A stretch of DNA of 64,000 nucleotides from Methylobacterium sp. 10 (GTDB lineage Bacteria > Pseudomonadota > Alphaproteobacteria > Rhizobiales > Beijerinckiaceae): NCBI RefSeq assembly GCF_000519085.1, contig NZ_KI912577.1, forward strand, positions 4,210,035 to 4,274,034, written 5' to 3'. The notes beneath the pieces are model-generated. The model saw only the letters and a program-made list of their open reading frames with translations, was not told the DNA's origin and searched no databases. The position numbers and the translations under genes are program-made. Shown in pieces: positions 7,163 to 15,793 of this stretch. How positions within the stretch are numbered: the stretch's first letter is position 1; each line of letters begins with the position of its first letter.

Positions 7163-8394
7163 TGAGTGCCGTCCTCAAGGTCGTCCGTCCCGCGATCCTC
7201 GTCTTCGTCCTCGGCCTGCCGTCGGGGACGTCCTTCGCCGAGGTCGCGCCGGCCCCGGTCAGGTTGGCGCCGGCGGTGAGCACCGTCGAGGCCCGGCGCC
7301 GCGAGATCGTCGAGCAGGTCGTCGTCACTGGAACCCTCGTCCCCCGCGATGAAATCCTGGTGACCCCCGAGATCGAAGGCTATCGGGTCACCGAAGTCCT
7401 GGTCGAAGAGGGGATGCGCGTGGAGAGCGGTCAGGTTCTGGCACGACTCTCGCGCGACCTGATCGACCGCCAGATCGCCCAGCAGAACGCCCTCGTCGCC
7501 AAGGCCGCCGCCGTCGTGCCTCAGGCTCAGAGCAGCATCGAGCAGGCGGAAGCCGCCGAGATGGAGGCGCGCCTCTCCCACGACCGGGCAAAGCAGCTCA
7601 TGCAGAGCGGCAATGGCACGGCGGTGATCATGGAGGGGCGGACCTCCACCCTGCGCCAAGCCGAAGGCAAGCTTGCCTTCGCCCGCAACGGCCTCGTCAT
7701 CGCCAGGGCCGAACTCGCCCAGGCGAAGGCCTTGCGCGACGAACTCGACCTGCGTCTCGCCCGCACCGACATCCGCGCGCCGGAGGCCGGGATCGTCAGC
7801 CGCCGCGTCGCCCGTGTGGGCATGGCCGCCACGTCCTCCGCCGAGCCCCTGTTCCGGCTGATTGCCCGCGGGGAGATCGAGCTAGAAGGCGAGGTCATCG
7901 AAACCAAGCTGCCTCTGCTGCGCGAGGGCACGCCCGCCTCGATGGAGCTCCCCAATGGCGAGCGGGTGCGGGGCAGCGTGCGCGCGGTCTATCCGGAAGT
8001 CGACAAAGCGAGCCGCCTCGGCAAGGTCCGGGTCCGGCTCGACCCCGATCCGCTCCTGCGCATCGGCACTTTCGCCCGCGGCGCTATCGAGATCGCCCGG
8101 ACGCGCGGCGTGACCGTGCCCCAGGCCTCCGTCCTCTACGGCGGGCCGAAGCGCAGCAGCGTCCTCGTGGTGACGGATGGGGTGGTGGAGGCGCGCGAGG
8201 TCCGCGCCGGCCTCTCCGACGATAACGACATCGAGATCCGGGCCGGTCTCGCCGAGGGCGAGGCCGTGGTCGCGCGCGCCGGCAGCTTCCTGCGCGACGG
8301 CGACCGGGTCCGCGCCGTCCCCGTCGCGTTACCGGCACCGGCCATGGTGACCGTTCCCTCACCCAAGGAGACCGCGGAGGCGGGCCAGCCCTAG
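7162..8394 (+). CDS. RND efflux periplasmic adaptor (membrane fusion protein)
   Basis: A 410-residue HlyD/AcrA-family adaptor that links an inner-membrane RND pump to an outer-membrane channel. It has a signal peptide (residues about 1-25, ending SFAEV), a lipoyl/barrel-sandwich half motif GYRVTEVLVEEGMRVESGQV, a long alpha-helical hairpin rich in Ala/Gln/Glu (about residues 95-190), the second lipoyl half (LARTDIRAPEAGIVSRRVAR) and a beta-barrel/MP domain. There is no lipobox cysteine, so it is probably soluble periplasmic. The ATG at 7162 overlaps the repressor stop. No outer-membrane factor is encoded nearby, so the pump likely borrows a TolC-like channel. Confidence 0.88.
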   Translation: MSAVLKVVRPAILVFVLGLPSGTSFAEVAPAPVRLAPAVSTVEARRREIVEQVVVTGTLVPRDEILVTPEIEGYRVTEVLVEEGMRVESGQVLARLSRDLIDRQIAQQNALVAKAAAVVPQAQSSIEQAEAAEMEARLSHDRAKQLMQSGNGTAVIMEGRTSTLRQAEGKLAFARNGLVIARAELAQAKALRDELDLRLARTDIRAPEAGIVSRRVARVGMAATSSAEPLFRLIARGEIELEGEVIETKLPLLREGTPASMELPNGERVRGSVRAVYPEVDKASRLGKVRVRLDPDPLLRIGTFARGAIEIARTRGVTVPQASVLYGGPKRSSVLVVTDGVVEAREVRAGLSDDNDIEIRAGLAEGEAVVARAGSFLRDGDRVRAVPVALPAPAMVTVPSPKETAEAGQP

Positions 8395-8444
8395 GGCTTA
8401 TCCCGCCTTCCTCCCCTTCCGCACCATCAGAACGGGTTGCCGCG

Positions 8445-11400
8445 ATGCGCCTCAACATCTCCGCCTGGGCGATACGCAAGCCGATCGGCCCGCTGGTCCT
8501 GTTCCTCGTCCTGATCGTGCTCGGCCTCGTCAGCTTCCGTGGGCTACCGGTCACGCGGATGCCCAATATCGACGTTCCCATCGTCTCCGTTGCGATCACC
8601 CAGTCGGGGGCGGCGCCCTCCGAGCTGCAGACCCAGGTGACGAAGTGGGTCGAGGACTCGATCGCCGGCGTGCGCGGGGTGAAGCACATCACCTCCGCCA
8701 TCACCGAGGGCTCGTCCGTCACCACGGTGGAGTTCCGCCTCGAGGTGAACACCGACCGCGCCGTCAATGACGTGAAGGACGCGGTTTCCAAGATCCGCAT
8801 CAACCTGCCCCGCACCATCGACGAGCCGGTGATCAGCCGCGTGGAGATCGCCGGCTTGCCGATCCTGATCTACGGTGTGAAGGCGCCGGCTATGACCCCC
8901 GCCGAGCTGTCCTGGCTGGTGGAGGACAAGATCGCCCGCACCCTCCAGGGGGTGAAAGGCGTCGGCGGCGTCGAGCGGGTGGGCGGTGTCGCCCGCGAGA
9001 TGCGGGTGGTGCTTCAGCCAGACCGCCTCCTGGCCCTGGGCATCACCGCTGCGGAGGTCAACCGCCAGCTGCGCCTCACCTCCGCCGACATGGCGGGCGG
9101 GCGCGGCGAGGTCGGCGGGCGCGAGCAGTCGATCCGGACGCTCGCTGCTTCGCGCACCGTGCGCGATCTCAAGGCGACCTCCATCGTCCTCGCCGGCGGC
9201 CGCAAGGTCCGCCTTGACGATCTGGCTCTGGTACAGGACGCGATCGAGGAGCCGCGCACCTTCGCTCGCTTCAACGGCGAGCCGGTGGTGGCCTTCGCGG
9301 TGTCGCGCGGTTCGGGTGCCAGCGACGCCGAGGTGGCGGCGGCCGTCGAGAAGCGGATCGCGGAGTTCCGCCAGACCTATCCCGACCTCGACTTCGAAAC
9401 GATCGATTCCTCGGTCTCGGCCACTATCGGCAGCTACGATTCCGCCATGCACACGCTGATCGAGGGCGCCGTGCTCGCCGTCATCGTGGTGTTCCTGTTC
9501 CTGCGCGACTGGCGCGCCACCCTCATCGCCGCCGTCGCCCTGCCGCTCTCGGTCTTCCCGACCTTCTGGGCCATGGACGCGATGGGTTTCACCCTCAATG
9601 GTATCAGCCTTCTCGCCATCACCCTCGTCACCGGCATTCTGGTGGACGACGCCATCGTCGAGATCGAGAACATCGTCCGCCACATGCGGATGGGGAAATC
9701 CGCCTACCGCGCCGCCCTCGAAGGCGCCGACGAGATCGGGCTCGCCGTCATCGCCATCACCGCGACCCTCATCGCGGTCTTCGCTCCGGTTTCATTCATG
9801 GGCGGCATCGCTGGCCGTTACTTCATGCAGTTCGGGCTCACCATCGCCGTCTCGGTGTTCATGTCCCTGCTGGTGGCGCGGCTGATCACGCCGATGCTCG
9901 CCGCCTACTTCCTGCGCGACCACGGCCACCACGATGAGCGTGAGGGATGGGTGATGCGCGCCTATGGCCGGTTGGTGGGCTGGTCCGTGCGCCACCGGGT
10001 GATCACGCTGATCGTCGGTCTCGCGCTCTTCGCCGCGTCGTTGGCCTCCACCGGCCTGTTGCCTTCGGGCTTCGTGCCGAAGCAGGACAATGCCCGCACC
10101 CTGTTCATGGTTGAACTCGCCCCCGGCGCCCGGCTCCCCGACACGATCGCCGTGGCCGACCGCCTCGTCGCCCGCATCCGCTCCCTGCCGGAAGTCACCT
10201 CGGTCTTCGTCGATGGCGGACGCCAGGTCGGCGGCAAGAAGGAGACGCGGCTCGCCACCCTCATCGTCAACCTCACCCCAAAGAACAGCCGCGCGAAAAA
10301 GCAAGCGACCGTGGAGACCGACATTTCCGCCCTTATCGCCGAGGAGCCCGACATCCGCTCTTGGTTTCTGCGGGATTCCGGCCAGCGCGATCTCGCTCTT
10401 GTGGTCGGCGGCGCCGATGCCGAGGTGGTAGCTGAGGTGGCCGCTCGCCTCCAGCGCGACATGGCGGCGATCCCCCACCTCGTCTCGGTGATGTCCACCG
10501 CTCCCCTCAACCGTACGGAGGTTCGTATACGCCCCAAGGAGGGCTCGGCCGCCGATCTCGGCGTCTCCACCGACACCATCGCCGAGACGGTGCGGGTCGG
10601 CACCATCGGCGACATCGGCCTGAATCTCGCCAAGTTCAACGCCGCCGACCGCCAGATACCGATCCGGGTGCAGTTGCCCGAGAGCGCAAGGGGCGCGGTC
10701 TCGCGCCTGGAGAACCTCAAGGTTCCGGCCAAGAACGGCACCGCCGTGCCGCTCGCCGCCGTGGCCGATATCGAGCTCGACCAGGGCCCTGGCGCCATCG
10801 AGCGCTACGACCGCGTGATCCGCGTGGCGGTGGAGGCCAACATGGAGGGCTCCGACGCTTTGGGCTCCCTCATCGCGCAGGCTCTGGAGACGCCGACCGC
10901 GAAGTCGCTGCCGCCGGGCGTCACAATCCGCCAGACCGGGGACGCCGAGATCATGGGTGAGGTCTTCTCGGGCTTCCTCCTCGCCATGGGCGCCGGGATC
11001 ATGATGGTCTATGCCGTGCTGGTGCTGCTGTTCGGCAACTTCCTGCAGCCGCTCACCATCCTGTTCTCCCTGCCCCTCTCCATCGGCGGGGCGATCCTCG
11101 GTCTCCTCATCCTCAACATGCCGATCTCTATGCCCGTGGTCATCGGCATCCTCATGCTGATGGGGCTGGTGACGAAGAACGCGATCATGCTGGTGGACTT
11201 CGCAGTCGAGGAGATGGCGCGGGGCGTCGACCGGGTCACCGCCATCGTCGATGCCGGCCGCAAGCGGGCGCGCCCCATCGTGATGACCACCATCGCCATG
11301 GCGGCCGGCATGGTCCCCTCGGCACTGGCGCTCGGTGTCGGCGGCGAGTTCCGCGCGCCGATGGCGGTGGCGGTGATCTCCGGCCTCATCGTCTCGACCC

Positions 11401-11537
11401 TGCTGTCCCTGGTCTTCGTACCGGCCGTATTCCTGCTGATCGACAGCCTCGGCAAGTTCATTAGGCGCCTGTTCGGCCGCTTCGTCGGCGCCCGCGACGA
11501 GGCGGTACCCGGCCCCACCCCGAGCGCCGCCCGCTGA
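8445..11537 (+). CDS. RND family multidrug efflux pump
   Basis: A 1030-residue AcrB/MdtB-like proton-driven exporter of the inner membrane, of normal family length. The N-terminus (AWAIRKPIGPLVLFLVLIVLG) and GLPVTRMPNIDVP are typical. The proton-relay pair occurs in TM4 as GILVDDAIVEIENI (Asp at about residues 402-403). The C-terminal half repeats the fold, with LMGLVTKNAIMLVDFAVEE and RARPIVMTTIAMAAGMVP. It sits 50 bp after the adaptor, the last gene of the TetR-controlled operon. The substrate cannot be read from sequence; hydrophobic drugs or biocides are usual. Confidence 0.93.
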   Translation: MRLNISAWAIRKPIGPLVLFLVLIVLGLVSFRGLPVTRMPNIDVPIVSVAITQSGAAPSELQTQVTKWVEDSIAGVRGVKHITSAITEGSSVTTVEFRLEVNTDRAVNDVKDAVSKIRINLPRTIDEPVISRVEIAGLPILIYGVKAPAMTPAELSWLVEDKIARTLQGVKGVGGVERVGGVAREMRVVLQPDRLLALGITAAEVNRQLRLTSADMAGGRGEVGGREQSIRTLAASRTVRDLKATSIVLAGGRKVRLDDLALVQDAIEEPRTFARFNGEPVVAFAVSRGSGASDAEVAAAVEKRIAEFRQTYPDLDFETIDSSVSATIGSYDSAMHTLIEGAVLAVIVVFLFLRDWRATLIAAVALPLSVFPTFWAMDAMGFTLNGISLLAITLVTGILVDDAIVEIENIVRHMRMGKSAYRAALEGADEIGLAVIAITATLIAVFAPVSFMGGIAGRYFMQFGLTIAVSVFMSLLVARLITPMLAAYFLRDHGHHDEREGWVMRAYGRLVGWSVRHRVITLIVGLALFAASLASTGLLPSGFVPKQDNARTLFMVELAPGARLPDTIAVADRLVARIRSLPEVTSVFVDGGRQVGGKKETRLATLIVNLTPKNSRAKKQATVETDISALIAEEPDIRSWFLRDSGQRDLALVVGGADAEVVAEVAARLQRDMAAIPHLVSVMSTAPLNRTEVRIRPKEGSAADLGVSTDTIAETVRVGTIGDIGLNLAKFNAADRQIPIRVQLPESARGAVSRLENLKVPAKNGTAVPLAAVADIELDQGPGAIERYDRVIRVAVEANMEGSDALGSLIAQALETPTAKSLPPGVTIRQTGDAEIMGEVFSGFLLAMGAGIMMVYAVLVLLFGNFLQPLTILFSLPLSIGGAILGLLILNMPISMPVVIGILMLMGLVTKNAIMLVDFAVEEMARGVDRVTAIVDAGRKRARPIVMTTIAMAAGMVPSALALGVGGEFRAPMAVAVISGLIVSTLLSLVFVPAVFLLIDSLGKFIRRLFGRFVGARDEAVPGPTPSAAR

Positions 11538-11794
11538 CGTGGCGGCGGAGCCGGGATCAGGAACTTTCCCCAACCATGCGTCGGGCGAGGTCTCCGGCCT
11601 GCCGATCGCGGGACATTTGGAAGCACATTTCGCACGCCCTCGCCTATAGTCCGGCTTGTCAACACGTCTATCGGCCCGTTGCCGACGCGAGGGCGAAATG
11701 AAGAGCCTCAACCTCAAGCACAGTCGTTGCCGTCATGCGTGTCTCGCCGATTTCGGCGGAGCTCATCATGGGACGATTATGACGAATAGGGTTG

Positions 11795-12079
11795 ATGGTC
11801 ATGGGTTATCACGACACGCGATTTGAGGCGGTTGGGGCCGGCCCCGCATGGGCTTTAGGCGGCGCCATCGCGCCGAGGCACTTTCGCCGCGCCTATGGCA
11901 GGGCGGCGGTGGAGGCTGCCATTGAGAACGGGCTGATGCCCGAGGAGCTGTCCGAAGTGCTGGGCGGCCGCCGCGTTGTCGAGGCCTTCCCGGTCGATGG
12001 CGGCGAGAGCGTCTCCGACTACGCCCATCGCGCGGTGGCCGAGATGATGGTCGCCTATCTCAGCTACGCCCCGGCCTGA
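11795..12079 (+). CDS. Hypothetical small soluble protein
   Basis: About 94 residues with no membrane segment. The region AYGRAAVEAAIENGLMPEEL looks helical. Start candidates are ATG 11795 and ATG 11801; neither has a strong ribosome-binding site. I do not recognise it. It lies between the RND pump and a Tat-exported binding protein, separated from both, and looks monocistronic. It is supported by reading-frame length and GC-rich codon use only. Confidence 0.4.
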   Translation: MVMGYHDTRFEAVGAGPAWALGGAIAPRHFRRAYGRAAVEAAIENGLMPEELSEVLGGRRVVEAFPVDGGESVSDYAHRAVAEMMVAYLSYAPA

Positions 12080-12149
12080 CCCGCCGCCGGGCCTCCCCGA
12101 CCTTCCATTGATCCATGAAGGCGGGCCGCTCGCGGCCCTGGAGACGACC

Positions 12150-13223
12150 ATGACCGACGACCTGCTGTCCCGACGCCGCCTGCTGAGAGCGGGCGCAACC
12201 GTCGCGGCCGCTCTGCCCCTCGGCCTTACCGCGACGGCGGGGCGTGCCTGGGTTCCCGGCCCTGCCGCGCCCTTCGATCCCGGTCCTCTCTGCGCGCCGG
12301 CGGCGGCCACCGAGGCGTGGAGCGGTCCGCTCCGGCCCATCAAGCTCGCCTGGAACGCCAACGCCGTCTGCACGGCCGCCGCCCCCGTTGCCAAGGAGCG
12401 CGGAATTTTCGCCGCTCACGGGCTCGACGTGGAGTTCATCAATTTCGGTGGGTCCACGGAAGCCCTGCTGGAGGCCATCGCCACCGGCAAGGCCGATGCC
12501 GGGATCGGCATGGCCCTGCGCTGGCTGAAGCCTCTCGAACAAGGCTTCGACGTCAAGATCACCGCCGGCCTCCATGGCGGCTGCCTGAGGCTGCTCGGCG
12601 CGAAATCTGCCGGCATCAGCGACATCGCCTCCCTGAAGGGCAAGACCATCGCCATCAGCGACCATGCCAGCCCGGCCAAGAACTTCTTCGCCCTGTTGCT
12701 GTCCGATGCCGGCATCGATCCCGACCGGGAGGTGGAGTGGCGGCAGTACCCGGCCGATCTCCTCAACCTCGCCGTGGAGAAGGGCGAGGCCCAGGCCCTG
12801 GCCGATGCCGACCCGCGTACCTTCATCTGGCTCAGGGACCCGCGCTTCACGGAAGTCGCTACCAATCTGACGGGCATCTTCGCCACGCGCTCCTGCTGCG
12901 TCGTGGCCCTGCGCGGCAGCCTGATCCGCAACGACCGGGCGGTGGCCACCGCCCTCACCCGCGCCATCCTCCAGGGCGGGCACCGCGTCGCCACCGATCC
13001 GCTGGACGCCGCCGGCATCTTCTCGACTTACGGCGGCAAGGGCTCGGTGGAGGATCTGGCGGCGATGCTGCGCAGCCATACCCACGATCACCGACCCGTG
13101 GGCGTCACCCTCAAGCAGGAAATCGCCCTCTACGGCGACGAACTGAAGCGCGTGAACGTGATCCGCCGCTCCACCGACACGGCGAAATTCGCCGACCGGG
13201 TCTATGCCGACGTGCTGAGCTGA
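12150..13223 (+). CDS. ABC importer substrate-binding protein, NitT/TauT (SsuA) type
   Basis: A 357-residue periplasmic binding protein. It begins with a twin-arginine-like signal (SRRRLLRAG, then a hydrophobic stretch ending TATAGRAW), so Tat export is likely. The fold signature is IKLAWNANAVCTAAAPVAKE, GIFAAHGLDVEFINFGGSTE and the domain-boundary motif DIASLKGKTIAISDHASPAK. ATG 12150 replaces an upstream TTG because it begins the Tat signal. It forms an operon with the permease (9-bp gap) and ATPase. The ligand is unknown; the family carries nitrate, sulfonates, taurine and thiamine precursors. Cysteines (TRSCCVVALR) near the pocket are unusual. Confidence 0.82.
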   Translation: MTDDLLSRRRLLRAGATVAAALPLGLTATAGRAWVPGPAAPFDPGPLCAPAAATEAWSGPLRPIKLAWNANAVCTAAAPVAKERGIFAAHGLDVEFINFGGSTEALLEAIATGKADAGIGMALRWLKPLEQGFDVKITAGLHGGCLRLLGAKSAGISDIASLKGKTIAISDHASPAKNFFALLLSDAGIDPDREVEWRQYPADLLNLAVEKGEAQALADADPRTFIWLRDPRFTEVATNLTGIFATRSCCVVALRGSLIRNDRAVATALTRAILQGGHRVATDPLDAAGIFSTYGGKGSVEDLAAMLRSHTHDHRPVGVTLKQEIALYGDELKRVNVIRRSTDTAKFADRVYADVLS

Positions 13224-13232
13224 GGGGCAACT

Positions 13233-14276
13233 ATGTCGAGTTCATTGACGGGGGCGTTCGGCGGCGGCTTCCGCCGGGCGCCCGATGCGAATGCCACGGT
13301 TTCGAACGACTCCGCGTGGCGGACCCGTCTCGCCGCCCTGTGGTGGGTCGGCCTCTTCGCCGGTTCCCTCTGGCTCGCCCTCGCGGGCCTGACCCTCGTT
13401 CTGCCGGAGAACGGTGACTTTCCCTATTCCGCCACGTTCGGCCATGGCTCCGGACTGATCGGGGCCGTCCTCCTCCTGGCGAGCCCCCTCCTCCCGGTCC
13501 TTGGCCGGGTCGGACCCCGCCTGCGCCATTGGGGGCCGTGGATCGTCGCCCTCGCCTTCGCCTTCATTGCCTGGGAGTTGGTGACGGCCAAGCTCGAATG
13601 GCTGCCGATGCCGTTCTTCCCGCCGCCCCAGGCGATCCTCGAAGTCTTCGCCGAGGATTGGCCGAAGCTCGGGGGCAGCATCGTCAATTCGCTGATCCTG
13701 CTGTCGGGCGGCTACCTGATCGGGGCCGCCGTCGGCTTCGTCCTCGGAGTCGCTGTGGGCTGGTCGCGGACGGCCGGCTACTGGGTCCATCCGGTCTTGC
13801 GCTTCGTCGGGCCGCTGCCGGCCACCGCCTGGCTGCCGCTGGCCTTCTTCGTGTTCCCCTCTTCCTGGTCGGCGAGCACGTTCCTCGTGGCTCTGGCCAC
13901 GGGCTTTCCCGTGACGGTGCTGACCTGGTCCGGGATCGCGGCGGCCAACAAATCCTACTACGACGTCGCCCGGACGCTCGGCGCCTCGCAGAGCTTCCTC
14001 ATCCGTAAGGTCGCGATCCCGGCGGCCTTGCCCTACGTCTTCGTCGGCCTGTTCATGGGGCTCGGCGCCTCCTTCGCGGTCCTCGTCGTGGCCGAGATGC
14101 TGGGCGTGAAATCCGGCCTCGGCTGGTATCTGCAATGGGCGCAAGGGTGGGCGGCCTATGCCAACATGTACGCCGCCCTCATCGCTATGGCGCTGATGTG
14201 CTCGACCCTGATCACCCTGCTGTTCCGCCTGCGCGACCGCGTGCTGTCCTGGCAGAAGGGGCTCGTCCAATGGTAG
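13233..14276 (+). CDS. ABC importer permease, NitT/TauT type, with N-terminal extension
   Basis: The inner-membrane permease of the system at 12150-15064, 347 residues. The core (about residues 105-340) has the usual six helices and the coupling-loop sequence DVARTLGASQSFLIRKVAIP that contacts the ATPase. The first ~105 residues add about two extra hydrophobic segments (WWVGLFAGSLWLALAGLTLV and the stretch GLIGAVLLLASPLLPVLG), making it longer than the 250-280 residues usual for SsuC/TauC. The stop overlaps the ATPase start by 7 bp. Confidence 0.86.
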   Translation: MSSSLTGAFGGGFRRAPDANATVSNDSAWRTRLAALWWVGLFAGSLWLALAGLTLVLPENGDFPYSATFGHGSGLIGAVLLLASPLLPVLGRVGPRLRHWGPWIVALAFAFIAWELVTAKLEWLPMPFFPPPQAILEVFAEDWPKLGGSIVNSLILLSGGYLIGAAVGFVLGVAVGWSRTAGYWVHPVLRFVGPLPATAWLPLAFFVFPSSWSASTFLVALATGFPVTVLTWSGIAAANKSYYDVARTLGASQSFLIRKVAIPAALPYVFVGLFMGLGASFAVLVVAEMLGVKSGLGWYLQWAQGWAAYANMYAALIAMALMCSTLITLLFRLRDRVLSWQKGLVQW

Positions 14277-15064
14277 CGGCCACCCTCGAAGCGCCGGCCG
14301 GCGCCTCCGCAAACGACCGGGGCGGGGCCCTCACCATAAGGAGCGTCTCCCACGCCTTCGACATCGGCGGCACGCGCCTGCCCGTCCTCGACGACATCGA
14401 CCTCTCCATCGCGCCGGGCTCCTTCGTCGCCTTGCTCGGTCCGTCGGGCTGCGGGAAGTCGACCCTGCTGCGCCTCGCCGCCGGTCTCGAACCGCCGGAA
14501 TCCGGTACCCTCGCCCTCGACGGGGAGACGATCACCGGGCCCGATCCCGAGCGGCTCCTCGTGTTCCAGGATCCGACGCTCTATCCCTGGCGCACGGTGC
14601 GGGGGAATGTTTCGCTGGGCCTGGAGGCGCGCGGCCTGCTCCGGCGGCATCGCCGCCGGATCGACGAGGCCCTGGACCTCGTCGGGCTCTCCGACTTTGC
14701 CGAGGCCTATCCGCATCAGCTCTCAGGCGGCATGGCCCAGCGCACGGCGCTCGCCCGGGCCCTGGTCAACGACCCGCGCCTGCTGCTCCTCGACGAGCCC
14801 CTGGGCAAGCTCGACGCCCTCACCCGCCTCGCGATGCAGGGCGAACTCGTCCGGCTCTGGCAGGAGAGCCGCTTCACGGCGCTCCTCGTCACCCACGACG
14901 TCGAGGAGGCCCTCATCCTCGCCCAGCGGGTGATCGTGCTGAGCGACCGGCCGGCCCGGATCAGGACCGAGATCGTGGTGGACGCCCCCTATCCCCGCCG
15001 CCGCGACGACCCGAAGCTCCTGAACCTGCGCACCGAAATCCTCGGCATCCTCGGGGAGAAATGA
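14270..15064 (+). CDS. ABC importer ATPase, NitT/TauT type
   Basis: A 264-residue cytoplasmic ATPase with Walker A GPSGCGKST, Q-loop LLVFQDPTLYPW, signature LSGGMAQR, Walker B LLLLDEPLGKLDALT and the switch histidine in LLVTHDVEEAL. ATG 14270 overlaps the permease stop; longer starts would lie inside the permease gene. It energises the importer made with the two preceding genes. It is followed by a 22-bp tandem repeat and no further transporter gene. Confidence 0.92.
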   Translation: MVAATLEAPAGASANDRGGALTIRSVSHAFDIGGTRLPVLDDIDLSIAPGSFVALLGPSGCGKSTLLRLAAGLEPPESGTLALDGETITGPDPERLLVFQDPTLYPWRTVRGNVSLGLEARGLLRRHRRRIDEALDLVGLSDFAEAYPHQLSGGMAQRTALARALVNDPRLLLLDEPLGKLDALTRLAMQGELVRLWQESRFTALLVTHDVEEALILAQRVIVLSDRPARIRTEIVVDAPYPRRRDDPKLLNLRTEILGILGEK

Positions 15065-15108
15065 CCGCCATCCGAGGGGGTAAACCACCGCCATCGGAGG
15101 GGGCAAAC
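15064..15108. repeat. Two tandem copies of a 22-23-bp direct repeat
   Basis: ACCGCCATCCGAGGGGGTAA(ACC) at 15064-15086 is followed directly by a near copy at 15087-15108 differing at two positions (C/G and T/C). The first copy begins on the ATPase stop codon. Function unknown; it could be a duplication scar or protein-binding direct repeat. Confidence 0.6.
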
Positions 15109-15207
15109 ATGCGTCATCCGGCGGATTTACTCTACCGCGGGCGATCCGCATGATTCCCTATGTCCCGCGCTCGTAACCGGCGGGGATTCACGCGGGCGGA
15201 GGGTGGT

Positions 15208-15600
15208 ATGGGCGACAGGTCGAGCACGGGTCGGCGGCGGTTCCCTCCCCTCTTTCTCTCGTCCCTGCTGATAGGGGCCATCCTCCTGCCGGGCGGTGAG
15301 GCCGAGGCGGGGTCCTGCGCTCGCGGCATTGGCCGGATGCAGGCGCGGTTAGACCGCGCCTTGGAGAACCGTGCGGCGGCCGGACCCTTCGCTCCCGAAA
15401 GCGCCCTCGCCACGCGTAGCCGGCAACCGACCCCCGCCACCATCGCGGCGGTCGAGAGCCGGTACGACGGCTGGCCGGCCGGTGGACGCGCCGTCGCCGC
15501 GCTCGCATGGGCACGCCGGGCGGATGCCTCCGGCGATGCCCGCGCCTGCCGGGCCGCGCTTCGCAGAGTGGAGCGGACCATCGCGCGGCCCGGGAACTGA
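15208..15600 (+). CDS. Small secreted protein, unknown function
   Basis: Starting at ATG 15208, which has a good Shine-Dalgarno (GGAGGG), the protein is 130 residues with a basic N-terminus, a signal segment (PPLFLSSLLIGAILLPGGEA, cleavage near EAEAGS) and a mature alpha-helical, Arg/Ala-rich domain containing cysteines (GSCARG, ARACRAA). An ATG at 15160 is possible but lacks a ribosome-binding site. No domain is recognised. It is alone between the importer operon and the Mfd-like gene. Confidence 0.5.
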   Translation: MGDRSSTGRRRFPPLFLSSLLIGAILLPGGEAEAGSCARGIGRMQARLDRALENRAAAGPFAPESALATRSRQPTPATIAAVESRYDGWPAGGRAVAALAWARRADASGDARACRAALRRVERTIARPGN

Positions 15601-15793
15601 CACGGCGTCGATGCGGCCGACCCGGCGGAATGCCCCCTCCGCCCGGCCATGGCTGACGCCCTCGTCCACCCCATCATGCCGCGCTCGGTACAGTCTGCGA
15701 CAAACTGGGGACAGGCCGGGAATCGACGGAGCCGAGTCGCGTCGGCCCACGTTTGCCGACTCCCGACACCAGTGATGGGCAGCGAACTTCCCG

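Noticed and set aside
9792-11717. 641-codon open frame antisense to the RND pump
   Set aside because: Shadow frame with His/Asp/Gly-rich low-complexity product and no start signal; the pump on the other strand is unambiguous.
11698-11826. 42-codon reading frame (MKSLNLKHSR...) upstream of the small gene at 11795
   Set aside because: No ribosome-binding site and no recognisable leader-peptide feature; it overlaps the downstream gene out of frame.
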